Source: Methylotenera_A aquatica (GTDB lineage Bacteria > Pseudomonadota > Gammaproteobacteria > Burkholderiales > Methylophilaceae). From it: 64,000 bases of DNA. Below are positions 44,253-52,230 of the stretch, piece by piece (position 1 is the first letter of the stretch; each line of letters starts with the position of its first letter). The position numbers and the translations under genes are program-made. The notes under the pieces are model-generated. The model saw nothing but the letters and a program-made list of their open reading frames with translations, had not been told where the DNA came from and ran no database searches. The stretch spans positions 868,001 through 932,000 of the forward strand of contig OZ271846.1 of assembly GCA_965601485.1 (NCBI GenBank), in the 5' to 3' direction.

Positions 44253-44987
44253 TTAAGTAAATATTAATTTAAAGCCAGCAATAAGCAAAACAATAGCCAA
44301 AAGCTTTTTTATAGCAGCCGATTGAATGAGAAGGCTACCTGTGTACGATCCAATGCAACCACCTAAGGCTGCCGCAATAAGTAAGGAAATAATAAATGGT
44401 GGTAATGACTTTGTAGCCGAAAAGTTGCCAGCCAAGCCAGAAATAGAATTAACTAATACAAACAAAGCAGAAACGGCAGCGGCCTTTTTAGCATCAGCCC
44501 AACCCATGAAAAGTAAAAGCGGCGTCAAAAAAATGCCGCCACCTGTACCAGTAAGGCCCGATAAAAAACCGATGCCAGCTCCAGATGCCAAAGCTAGCGA
44601 ACGAGGTGGCTCATGAACTTGCAGCGATTGCTTAGATTGGAAAACAAAACGTATCGCTGTGTAAATTAATACAACACCTAATATCACCTTAAAAAGATGA
44701 GCGGGAAGATTAAAGTGTCCACCAACAAACGCAAATGGCACAGCTAGTAAGGCAAAAGGCCAAAATAAAGCCCACGAAAAGTGACCAGCCTTAAAAAATT
44801 GCCAAGTAGCAATAGATGCAACCAAGATATTAAGTGATAAAGCCGTCGGTTTAATGACATCAGGCGCTATAGATAAAAGTGACATAACAGCAATGTAGCC
44901 AGATGCGCCGGCATGGCCAACTGCCGAGTAAAGAACGGCAATAGCAAACACCCCAATAACTAAAAGCCATAAAACTTCTAAAGCCAT
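44253..44987 (-). CDS. TSUP (TauE/SafE) family membrane permease
   Basis: Sulfite/organosulfonate exporter-type membrane protein of the TauE/SafE family; substrate not shown by sequence. The 244-aa protein has about eight hydrophobic segments and the two family repeats (VGHAGASGYIAVMSLLSIAP and GAGIGFLSGLTGTGGGIFLT). AAGGAAATAA precedes the ATG. The rhodanese nearby is consistent with sulfur metabolism but is on the other strand. Confidence 0.9.
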   Translation of the reverse strand: MALEVLWLLVIGVFAIAVLYSAVGHAGASGYIAVMSLLSIAPDVIKPTALSLNILVASIATWQFFKAGHFSWALFWPFALLAVPFAFVGGHFNLPAHLFKVILGVVLIYTAIRFVFQSKQSLQVHEPPRSLALASGAGIGFLSGLTGTGGGIFLTPLLLFMGWADAKKAAAVSALFVLVNSISGLAGNFSATKSLPPFIISLLIAAALGGCIGSYTGSLLIQSAAIKKLLAIVLLIAGFKLIFT

Positions 44988-45290
44988 TTATTTCCTTAAT
45001 GTAAAAATTAAAGTTTGATAGTAAGTGTATAGACTGATATGTTGTGCATGGCCATGGGAGTGTTTGGATAAAAACACCAAGCAAAAAAATAACATAAACA
45101 CTAAATCGTTTAAGCCATAGATGCTGAAAAAACTCCCGCAAAAAAGTCCTTACAATAAAGCTCCAGATGGCTGTTTTAAGAAAGCCATATGAGCTAAACT
45201 ACGAATAGTTTATATAGTGTAAGTTGAATTTGTAGGATTTTAAAGATGCGCCTGTGTTAAATTGAGTTTACTAATTCATAAGGTTTTAAC
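44988..45290. other. gene-free stretch between the TSUP gene and the ppk2 relic
   Basis: No intact gene. On the minus strand a start-less frame with hydrophobic content (LREFFQHLWLKRFSVYVIFL) runs from about 45198 into the TSUP gene in another frame; it may be part of an older gene but is not identifiable. Confidence 0.4.
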
Positions 45291-45866
45291 ATGTAGAATC
45301 TACAGCAATATCGCGTTAAGCTAAATTCAGCCTTCTCACTTAAGAGCATTAAGCCAGATGACTAATCGGAGCGCGGTGCAACTAAAGAAGCCGATGATTT
45401 AGAACTGGAAAAACTAGCGGGTAAAATCAATGCGTTGCAAGATATTTTGTACGCGCAAGGCAAGCGCAAAATTTTGCTTATTCTGCAGGGCATGGATGCT
45501 AGTGGTAAGGATGGCAAGGTGCGCCACGTATTTAGTGAGTGCGATCCGCTGGGTATTCGGTTAACCAATTTATTTGCATATCTCTAATGTCGAGCAAAAG
45601 GCACGTATGCAAGATAGGCTAAATGATGCAACTAAAACGTGGAAATTTAAAAAGAACGCGTGCTTTGGCCGCATTATATTCAGGCACACGAAAACGCGAT
45701 TAGTGCAACCAGTACAAGCTATGCACCTTGGTATGTGGTACCAGCGGATTTCAAAATTAACCGTAATTTATTGATTTCAAGATTATTATTTAGCATGCTT
45801 AAAAAGCTGCAATTAGAATATCCGCCAGTGCCTGCTGACTTTGAAACTATTATGATTAATGATTAG
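45291..45866 (+). pseudogene. ppk2: polyphosphate kinase 2 pseudogene
   Basis: From ATG 45291, followed at once by TAG (45294) and later TAA (45363), the frame reads LEKLAGKINALQDILYAQGK, RKILLILQGMDASGKDGKVR (Walker A GMDASGKDG) and HVFSECDPLGIRLT. About 85 residues normally containing the Walker B and lid are then absent and the protein resumes in other frames as LHISNVEQKARMQDRLNDAT, KTWKFKK, ERVLWPHYIQAHENAISATS, TSYAPWYVVPADFKINRNLL and LEYPPVPADF before TAG 45864. Order and spacing match PPK2 enzymes of about 270 aa. Two nonsense codons, frameshifts and an internal deletion make it non-functional. Confidence 0.9.
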
Positions 45867-45874
45867 ATAACTTT

Positions 45875-47683
45875 ATGAGCCTGCGTTTTCGCCTAAATCT
45901 GTTGATTACCGTCTTGCTTTTGCTGTTTATGTTGGCAGTGGGATATGTGATTTTAAAAGGCTCAAAAGCGTCGATTCAAGAAGGGGTGGAAGCCGCCACT
46001 CACGTTACCGTACAATTGCTAGATACTGTTGTCGTGAGCTCTATTCAAAACCCAGAATGGGGTTATACGCATGATGTAATGCGCCGATTTTTGCAACATC
46101 TTGGCCATGTGCGTGGCAATGAAATAACGCTGTATAACTTAAATGGAGCGCTTATTTTTAAATCGCCACCTTCAAAATACCGTGCCGAAATCGACCCGCC
46201 GCAATGGTTTATTAGCATTTTAGACCCTAAAGAAAAATCGGTTTCGCGCTTGATTCGTTATGGCAAGCTTGTGGTTCAGCCCAACCCCGCAGGTGCTATA
46301 CGGGAGGCATGGAGCAAAATGCGATTTTTGTTTTGGGTTGGTTTGAGTTTTTTTATATTTTTAAATGCTATTGTGTATTGGATGTTAGGCCGCTGGTTGC
46401 GACCATTACAGCCGATGCTTAAAGCTATTAATCAAATGGAGCAGGGTGATTTAAGTTCGCGCTTACCGCCATTTGACTTGCCCGAATTTGACTCTATCGC
46501 CAAAAACTTTAACTTAATGGGCGAATCGCTGCAAAAAAGCACTGCCGAAAATCAGCGTTTGGCGCTTATTGCGCAACAAACCGCTGACGCTGTGATGATT
46601 CATGATTTAAACGGCAATATTTCATTTTGGAACGTAGCCGCGCAAAAAATATTTGGCTATGCGCCAGAGGATATTATTGGCAAATCGGCAAGCATTCTCA
46701 TTCCAAAAGGGCAGGAGTGCGATTTAGCACAAAATATGCGCGCCATTAGCGATAGACGCAATGTAGAGAATCATGACACCCAACGCCAAGCGCGAGATGG
46801 GCGTATTGTTGATATATCGATTTCGGCTGCGCCATTGATTGATCCGTTAACCAATGCACTAATTGGCGATATTTGCAGTATGCGCGATATTACTGAGCGT
46901 AAACATGCCGAAATCGCCGAGCGCAAAGCTGAAGTGGCCGAAAATAAATTAGAAGAAAATCGTCAAATTACGCATTTAATTCAAAAGCACATTGAAGACG
47001 AGCGCCGCAGTTTAGCACGTGAATTGCATGATGAGCTTGGGCAGTATGTGACGGCAATTAAAACCTTTGCGGTGGCTATCGCCAATAAAACCAAAGAAAA
47101 AACGCCAGAAGTTGAAGCCAGTGCGCAGACCATTGTAGCGGCGGCTAACCATATTTACGATGGCATGCACAATATTATTCGGCAATTGCGACCTGGCTCG
47201 TTAGATAATTTGGGTTTAGTGGAAACCCTTAAAGATGCTATTAATAATGTGCAAAAACAGCAACCAAATTTGAATATTACTTTAGAAGTATCTGGCAATT
47301 TAGAAGGCTTGGGTGAGAGTTTAAATATTAGTATTTACCGAATAGTGCAAGAATCGATTAATAATGCTATTAAACATGCGGAGGCCAACAATATAATCGT
47401 TAAGTTAGCCACAACTAAAACAGGTGCTTTGCAATTGACCATTAAAGATGACGGAAAAGGTATGGATGTTAATGCAGTAGATCAAACAAATCACTTTGGT
47501 TTGCTGGGTATGCGCGAGCGCGTACAAGGATTTAAAGGCAGTTTTAATGTGGACTCTGAACCAAATACGCAAATATCAACCAAAACAAAAAGAAAAAAAG
47601 CGGGCACCAAATCACTTGCTATCCAATCTACGGGTACGACAATTTATATTAATATTCCGCAAGCGTTAAACGTGAGCAATTAA
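45875..47683 (+). CDS. NarX-type sensor histidine kinase with PAS domain
   Basis: Membrane sensor kinase of the HisKA_3 class. The 602-aa protein has a transmembrane helix at about 7-29, a periplasmic region of about 120 residues, a second helix near 150-172, HAMP (about 175-225), PAS/PAC (about 235-350, FWNVAAQKIFGYAPEDIIGK), a short coiled coil, the phosphoacceptor ERRSLARELHDELGQ with His385, and HATPase_c with NNAIKHAEA and DDGKGMDVN. The nitrate-binding P-box of NarX/NarQ is not evident in the periplasmic part, so the ligand is unknown. Its regulator follows by 14 bp. Confidence 0.9.
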   Translation: MSLRFRLNLLITVLLLLFMLAVGYVILKGSKASIQEGVEAATHVTVQLLDTVVVSSIQNPEWGYTHDVMRRFLQHLGHVRGNEITLYNLNGALIFKSPPSKYRAEIDPPQWFISILDPKEKSVSRLIRYGKLVVQPNPAGAIREAWSKMRFLFWVGLSFFIFLNAIVYWMLGRWLRPLQPMLKAINQMEQGDLSSRLPPFDLPEFDSIAKNFNLMGESLQKSTAENQRLALIAQQTADAVMIHDLNGNISFWNVAAQKIFGYAPEDIIGKSASILIPKGQECDLAQNMRAISDRRNVENHDTQRQARDGRIVDISISAAPLIDPLTNALIGDICSMRDITERKHAEIAERKAEVAENKLEENRQITHLIQKHIEDERRSLARELHDELGQYVTAIKTFAVAIANKTKEKTPEVEASAQTIVAAANHIYDGMHNIIRQLRPGSLDNLGLVETLKDAINNVQKQQPNLNITLEVSGNLEGLGESLNISIYRIVQESINNAIKHAEANNIIVKLATTKTGALQLTIKDDGKGMDVNAVDQTNHFGLLGMRERVQGFKGSFNVDSEPNTQISTKTKRKKAGTKSLAIQSTGTTIYINIPQALNVSN

Positions 47684-47697
47684 GTAAAAGGCAAAAC

Positions 47698-48336
47698 ATG
47701 AATCAAATTAATGTAATGTTGGTCGATGACCATGCAGTAGTTCGTATGGGTTTTAAAATGTTACTTGAATCAGCCAGCGAAATTAAAGTGATTGCCGAGG
47801 CAGAAAACGGCGAAACAGCGATTAAAAGCTATATGGAATTTAAGCCAGATGTGGTGGTAATGGACATTACCATGCCAGGAATTGGCGGCATGGAAGCCAT
47901 AGAGCGCATTTTGGCTAAAGAAAGTCACGCTAAAATTTTGGTGCTTTCGGCACATGAAGATTCTGTGCACCCTAAGCGCGTTTTGAATGCAGGTGCGATG
48001 GGCTATTTAACCAAGCGCAGCGCGGCCGAAGAACTGATTAAGGCCATTCGCACCGTGGCAGGAGGCAAAAAATATATTGAGGCAAGCATTGCCCAACAAA
48101 TGGCAATTCAGCAATTATCGGGTGAGCAAAACTCAGTAGATGTATTGAGTGAGCGTGAATTTGAAGTGTTTATGTCGTTGGCCAAAGGCAAAACCACCAA
48201 CGAGATTGCTGAAACGCTATTTTTAAGCCCACGCACGGTTGGCACGCATTTGTACAATATTAAGCAAAAATTAAACGCGAATAATTCAGCCGAAATTGCG
48301 TTAATTGCGATGCGTAGTGGACTAATTGACCCTTAA
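47698..48336 (+). CDS. NarL/FixJ-family response regulator
   Basis: Two-domain regulator pairing with the kinase upstream. The 212-aa protein has the receiver with acidic D10 and D11, phosphoacceptor D56 (VVVMDITMPG) and a Lys-containing LTKRSAAEEL, then a LuxR-type helix-turn-helix (LSEREFEVFMSLAKGKTTNE and TLFLSPRTVGTHLYNIKQKL). Targets not predictable from the window. It is convergent with the lipoprotein gene. Confidence 0.93.
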   Translation: MNQINVMLVDDHAVVRMGFKMLLESASEIKVIAEAENGETAIKSYMEFKPDVVVMDITMPGIGGMEAIERILAKESHAKILVLSAHEDSVHPKRVLNAGAMGYLTKRSAAEELIKAIRTVAGGKKYIEASIAQQMAIQQLSGEQNSVDVLSEREFEVFMSLAKGKTTNEIAETLFLSPRTVGTHLYNIKQKLNANNSAEIALIAMRSGLIDP

Positions 48337-48371
48337 ATTAATTTGCTAGGCTTAGTTATTGACTTTATTGG

Positions 48372-49022
48372 TCAATTTGCTCTATGGCGCGCAATGTTCG
48401 GCTCGCCTAAGGTGGCAAGTTCCACCAATACTACACTGCCGCTGGGTAATTTGCCGAATTCTGGCGGTATCAAATAAGTAATCAATTCATGTTTTTTTAC
48501 AATTTGGGATTTGTTCTGCTCTGAATTGTCTTTTGAAGTTTGCTCGGTGGTAATTTTACCTGTGGCTACCCGCCATAATTTCCACTCGCGCGGTTTGGGC
48601 AATGATGTGGCTCCCATCAACTGCGCCTTGGCATAAACCGCGTCTTTTTCCTCACCAATCAATAAATTAAGTAGCTCAACGCGCACTAATTGGCTGCTAA
48701 TGGCCACCGCAACTGGCGTTTCAATTTCGGCAATTTGTTCTGGTAGCGGTTCGGCAATCGGTTTTACTTGCTCAAAGCGCGCATTGCCAAAGGCGATTAA
48801 GTAAGGGTCGGGTACGGTATCTTTTAAAATGATACTTTTTGGTTTGCGGCCAAACTGATTCTCGGTTTCGATTTCTTGCACATCCATTGCCGTTGCTAAG
48901 GCATTATCCGCAACACTGGTGGCAATTGAGCGTGTAATTTGTTGGGCAATAGAGCCGCCTAAACAAGCCGTTAATAAAGCACTTGCGGCAAAAAATAATA
49001 CAACATTTTTGAATATTATCAA
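48372..49022 (-). CDS. hypothetical lipoprotein
   Basis: 216-aa protein with a lipoprotein signal: MIIFKNVVLFFAASALLTAC with lipobox LTAC, Cys20. The rest is soluble, with a beta-rich central part (AISSQLVRVELLNLLIGEEK) and a low-complexity Lys/Ser/Gln insert near residues 160-173. The start is TTG at 49022; the next Met (residue 47) would lose the signal. No named family recognised. Confidence 0.7.
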   Translation of the reverse strand: MIIFKNVVLFFAASALLTACLGGSIAQQITRSIATSVADNALATAMDVQEIETENQFGRKPKSIILKDTVPDPYLIAFGNARFEQVKPIAEPLPEQIAEIETPVAVAISSQLVRVELLNLLIGEEKDAVYAKAQLMGATSLPKPREWKLWRVATGKITTEQTSKDNSEQNKSQIVKKHELITYLIPPEFGKLPSGSVVLVELATLGEPNIARHRAN

Positions 49023-49141
49023 TTATTTAATATCTTAATTTAAACTAATACTTTATAAAATATTCGTTTAAGATTACTGCTAAATAAATCAAAAGTCTAG
49101 CAACTTAACACATGTTTAAAAGACTTTATTTGGCATCGCAT

Positions 49142-49999
49142 TTATTTCGCGCGATTAGTGGCGTTTGCGCTAACAATACCGCTAAAAATAATAATGCCAA
49201 TCGCCATATACTCCGAATATGACAATTTTTCTTGCCAAAAAAGTACCCCAAACAAACTGGCAAATATCACAGTGGTATAGGCTAGGCTTGCCACAGTCAA
49301 TGTTATTCCTGTGCGATAAGCGCGTGTCATGGCAAGTTGGGCAATAGTTGCAGAGACTCCTAAGCCCAGCAGAGTTGGCATATCTTGCAAGCTCATTGAT
49401 GTATAAGTTTGTAGTAACATCCAAAAGCCGCTTGCAAAAGTGGAAATCAAAGTAAAGTAGAAAACTGTGCGCCAGTCTGGCTCGCCCAAATTACCTAATT
49501 GTTTAACATGAGCATAGGCAAATGCGGCGCCAAAGCCTGATAGCAAACCTACCGCACCAGCAGCTAAATCTTGTTTGGCAAAGCTGGGTTTTAGTAACAG
49601 CACCACGCCAACAAAGCCTAATAAAATCATGGCATACAAAATAGATTTGGGTTTTTCGTGCAGCATTAAGGGCATCAGCAAGGCCAAAAATAGTGCGGAC
49701 GTGTAATTAAGCGTGACGGCGGTTGCCAAGGGCAAATGTGCAATTGCATAAAAGAATAAAACTAATGATGCAAAGCCAACTAAAGCGCGTGATATTTGTT
49801 TGCCAATAACTGGCGTGGCTAGCGGCAGTTTTTTGGCAAATATGTAAACGTAAATGGCCATTAAGCCAAAAATAGAGCGATAAAAAACCAGCTCTGCACT
49901 ACTAAATTTTGCTGAACCTACTTTAACCAGTGCGCCCATAACGGCAAAACCAAGCGCTGCAACCAGCATCCAGAAGCTACCTAAATGGGGTAACTTCAC
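49142..49999 (-). CDS. EamA/DMT-superfamily permease
   Basis: Ten-helix drug/metabolite-type transporter with two EamA repeats (residues about 5-135 and 150-280). Recognisable parts are FWMLVAALGFAVMGALVKVG at the start and AIGIIIFSGIVSAN at the end of repeat 2. 285 aa, usual length. Substrate cannot be told. Confidence 0.88.
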   Translation of the reverse strand: MKLPHLGSFWMLVAALGFAVMGALVKVGSAKFSSAELVFYRSIFGLMAIYVYIFAKKLPLATPVIGKQISRALVGFASLVLFFYAIAHLPLATAVTLNYTSALFLALLMPLMLHEKPKSILYAMILLGFVGVVLLLKPSFAKQDLAAGAVGLLSGFGAAFAYAHVKQLGNLGEPDWRTVFYFTLISTFASGFWMLLQTYTSMSLQDMPTLLGLGVSATIAQLAMTRAYRTGITLTVASLAYTTVIFASLFGVLFWQEKLSYSEYMAIGIIIFSGIVSANATNRAK

Positions 50000-50035
50000 A
50001 AGACGCTTGTTTTCATTAGATTAAAGTCATTCATT

Positions 50036-51175
50036 TTATGGTAAATGCGGTTCCATTTGCCTACGATACCATTGATGGAAATGCTCTAAGCCAGTTTCTA
50101 GAGGGTGTTGGTAAGGTCCTATTTCGTTTAAGCCAAGCGCAAATAAGCCTTTGCGACCATCGTGCATTCGCTGGCAAATTTCTTTATCTTCAATCGCGGT
50201 TTCAGCATATGCGGCTTGTTGCGCCTTCACATATTCACGCTCAAACAAGGCAATATCTTCTGGGTAATAAAATTCAACCACATTACTGCAAGTGTCTACG
50301 CCTGTTGGAATAAGGTGCGAAACTATCAATACATTTGGGTACCATTCAATCATCAAAAATGGGTAATATACAAACCAGATGGCGCCATGCTTGGGCATAG
50401 ATTTGCTATGATAATTGGTCACGGCAGATTGCCAAGCTTGATAAGTTGGTGACGCGTTTTTATCCGTTGCTGTTTTATAGCCAACGGTTTGCGCGCTGAA
50501 ATTTTCGCCGAAATCCCAGCTTAAGTTTTCGCAGTCAACAAAGGCATCTAAACCTGGGTGAAAAGGGCCAACGTGATAATCTTCTAAATAGGCTTCAATA
50601 AACGTTTTCCAATTGAAATTGTAGTGCTCAACATTCACTGAATCTAAATGGTAATTAGTAAAATCAAAGTCTTGCTTACAACTCAATTGATTCAATTCTT
50701 TAATTAAATTAAGCGATGAAGGTAAGTTGTTTGAATCCTCAAATAACAAACCTTGCCAGTTTTGAAGAGTCGTTTTATTAAGATGCAAGCAAGGGTTTTG
50801 CGTAAAATGCGGAGCACCTAGTAATGCCCCGTCTAAATCATAAGTCCAGCGGTGAAGCGGGCATACAATGTGACTAGTGTTGCCTATGCCTTGTAGCATC
50901 AACGCTTGTCGGTGACGGCAGATATTGCTTAATAATGCCACTTCACCTGCTTGGTTGATTAATGCTTTTGCGTTATGCATCCAAACCAGTGTGTAGTAGT
51001 CGCCAGCATTGGGTACCATTAAAGTGTGCCCAACATATTTAGGCGCATTGGCAAACAAATATTGTTGCTCTAATTGATAAAAGCTTGCATCAGCGTACCA
51101 GTAAATAGGTAATTGAGATGGTTTTTTTAGAGCGCTTTCAGCTTGAGGGAAGTTAGAAATTGCAGTTAAAGCCAT
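50036..51175 (-). CDS. Rieske ring-hydroxylating oxygenase alpha subunit
   Basis: Rieske non-heme iron oxygenase. The 379-aa protein has the [2Fe-2S] ligands C86, H88 (NICRHRQ) and C105, H108 (CPLHRW), then the catalytic domain with LEDYHVGPFHPGLDAF: the bridging Asp and two iron-binding His are present, and the third ligand Asp would lie in the C-terminal part. No ferredoxin or reductase gene is adjacent, so the electron donor must come from elsewhere. The substrate class (aromatic, or quaternary amine such as choline or carnitine) is not decided by the sequence. Confidence 0.9.
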   Translation of the reverse strand: MALTAISNFPQAESALKKPSQLPIYWYADASFYQLEQQYLFANAPKYVGHTLMVPNAGDYYTLVWMHNAKALINQAGEVALLSNICRHRQALMLQGIGNTSHIVCPLHRWTYDLDGALLGAPHFTQNPCLHLNKTTLQNWQGLLFEDSNNLPSSLNLIKELNQLSCKQDFDFTNYHLDSVNVEHYNFNWKTFIEAYLEDYHVGPFHPGLDAFVDCENLSWDFGENFSAQTVGYKTATDKNASPTYQAWQSAVTNYHSKSMPKHGAIWFVYYPFLMIEWYPNVLIVSHLIPTGVDTCSNVVEFYYPEDIALFEREYVKAQQAAYAETAIEDKEICQRMHDGRKGLFALGLNEIGPYQHPLETGLEHFHQWYRRQMEPHLP

Positions 51176-51536
51176 AAAAATAAATTTGAAAATTAATGCA
51201 AATAAGATTTTGCACTAAGCGCTTGATTTTGCCTAGTAAATAAGCACGCTAAGATTCGCTGAGAAAAAGCATTAAAAAGACAACAGAAACGAAATAAAAT
51301 AAGCCCGCAAAATCCAGGAAAAATAGTGAATATAACAATATGTTAGCCTCGATCTCCAGGACGCATAAGCGAATACAACCTTTATTCCAGGCAGAATTGA
51401 ATACAGATGTTAATTGTCCTGAAGTTTTAGCATGCAATTTGCCCGCAAATCTTGCTAAAAGGCGCCTTTTGCGCTACTCTCAGACCTTAATAAATCGAAT
51501 TTATAAAACAGTCAAATTCATTTTGGAGTAATTTAA
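51176..51536. other. gene-free region before the small membrane protein
   Basis: No credible gene. Short frames on both strands lack ribosome binding sites and similarity. It contains the perfect 14-bp palindrome AAAAGGCGCCTTTT at 51457-51470, 67 bp before the 34-aa gene, which may be regulatory. Confidence 0.4.
51457..51470. promoter_or_regulatory. perfect 14-bp palindrome
   Basis: AAAAGGCGCCTTTT is fully self-complementary without a loop, so it is a better candidate for a dimeric protein-binding site than for a hairpin. It lies upstream of the 34-aa/PuuD-like gene pair. Confidence 0.3.
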
Positions 51537-51641
51537 ATGAAAAATCCCTTGGAATCAGTTGTTGGCACTATTGTTTCTGGTGTTGTTCTAACCGTAGTGT
51601 TGATATTTTTTCTGAAAAACTTTTTAGTAGCGGCAGTTTAA
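51537..51641 (+). CDS. 34-aa single-pass membrane peptide
   Basis: ATG at 51537, eight bases after TTGGAG, opens a 34-residue frame: MKNPLESVVGTIVSGVVLTV then a hydrophobic LIFFLKNFLVAAV. Residues 8-33 are one membrane helix. The stop overlaps nothing but ends one base before the ATG of the PuuD-like gene, which implies translational coupling. It is likely an accessory subunit of that membrane protein, in the manner of small subunits of respiratory complexes; this is inference. Confidence 0.7.
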   Translation: MKNPLESVVGTIVSGVVLTVVLIFFLKNFLVAAV

Positions 51642-51642
51642 A

Positions 51643-52134
51643 ATGGAAATCATGCCAGGAGTCGCTCGTTGGATTCATTTGTTATCAGGTGTGACTTGGA
51701 TTGGTCTGCTTTACTATTTTAATTTAGTACAAATGGCCGCACTTAAAGATGCAGGTGCTGATGGCACGGCAGCAGGAATTACCAAACACGTAGCGCCGCG
51801 CGCATTGTTATGGTTACGCTGGTCTGCCGTTGCAACATGGATTGCTGGGTCGTGGTTATTAGGCGCAGGCTTTTCCGATGCATTTTTACTGCGCAACGGA
51901 TACGAAGGTATTGGTATTGGTGCATGGTTAGGCACAATTATGCTGTTTAACTTATGGTTACTAATTTGGCCAAATCAGAAAAAAATTCTTGGTATGGTGC
52001 CAGCCGATGATGCCGTAAAAGCAAAGGCGCGACGGGTGGCTATGTTAGCATCACGGTCAAATATGATGCTGTCTATTCCCATGTTATTTTTCATGGCAAA
52101 TGGATTTAGCCATCGCGCTGTTTTAGGATTGTAA
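51643..52134 (+). CDS. PuuD-like membrane domain protein (urate oxidase N-terminal family)
   Basis: 163-aa membrane protein resembling the N-terminal membrane part of PuuD urate hydroxylase (WIHLLSGVTWIGLLYYFNLV, KHVAPRALLWLRWSAVATWI, GAWLGTIMLFNLWLLIWPNQ). About four membrane helices and several conserved His are present, but there is no C-terminal cytochrome c domain (no CxxCH). No purine catabolic gene is in the window, so a urate role is doubtful. Coupled to the 34-aa peptide and followed by a strong terminator: a self-contained two-gene unit. Confidence 0.75.
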   Translation: MEIMPGVARWIHLLSGVTWIGLLYYFNLVQMAALKDAGADGTAAGITKHVAPRALLWLRWSAVATWIAGSWLLGAGFSDAFLLRNGYEGIGIGAWLGTIMLFNLWLLIWPNQKKILGMVPADDAVKAKARRVAMLASRSNMMLSIPMLFFMANGFSHRAVLGL

Positions 52135-52150
52135 TTAGCATTAAGGCAAC

Positions 52151-52180
52151 AACGGCGGCCTTAGCCGCCGTTTTCTTTTT
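52151..52180 (+). terminator. rho-independent terminator after the PuuD-like gene
   Basis: AACGGCGGC at 52151-52159 pairs perfectly with GCCGCCGTT at 52164-52172 across a CTTA loop, followed by a T-rich run to 52180. It is the clearest terminator in the window and separates the two-gene membrane unit from argD. Confidence 0.92.
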
Positions 52181-52184
52181 GGTT

Positions 52185-52213
52185 TTGATACAAGATTAGA
52201 ATAGAAATATATT
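52185..52213 (+). promoter_or_regulatory. sigma-70 promoter of argD
   Basis: TTGATA at 52185-52190 and TATATT at 52208-52213, each five of six to consensus, with an exact 17-bp spacer. The argD ATG is 18 bp past the -10. It begins right after the upstream terminator and would drive argDFG. Confidence 0.75.
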
Positions 52214-52230
52214 TTTATAGAAATAAAATC

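Noticed and set aside
44860..45198. minus-strand frame with hydrophobic content running into the TSUP gene
   Set aside because: No ATG outside the TSUP gene, overlap with a confident gene in another frame, and no family recognised; left only as a note on the gene-free stretch.
51340..51531. 63-aa plus-strand frame, and a 62-aa frame on the opposite strand at 51249-51437
   Set aside because: They overlap each other, neither has a start signal or recognisable motif, and the hydrophobic stretch of the minus one follows from AT-rich composition.
51643..52134. naming the PuuD-like gene as a urate hydroxylase
   Set aside because: It lacks the cytochrome c part and any purine-degradation neighbours, so the enzymatic name would overreach.
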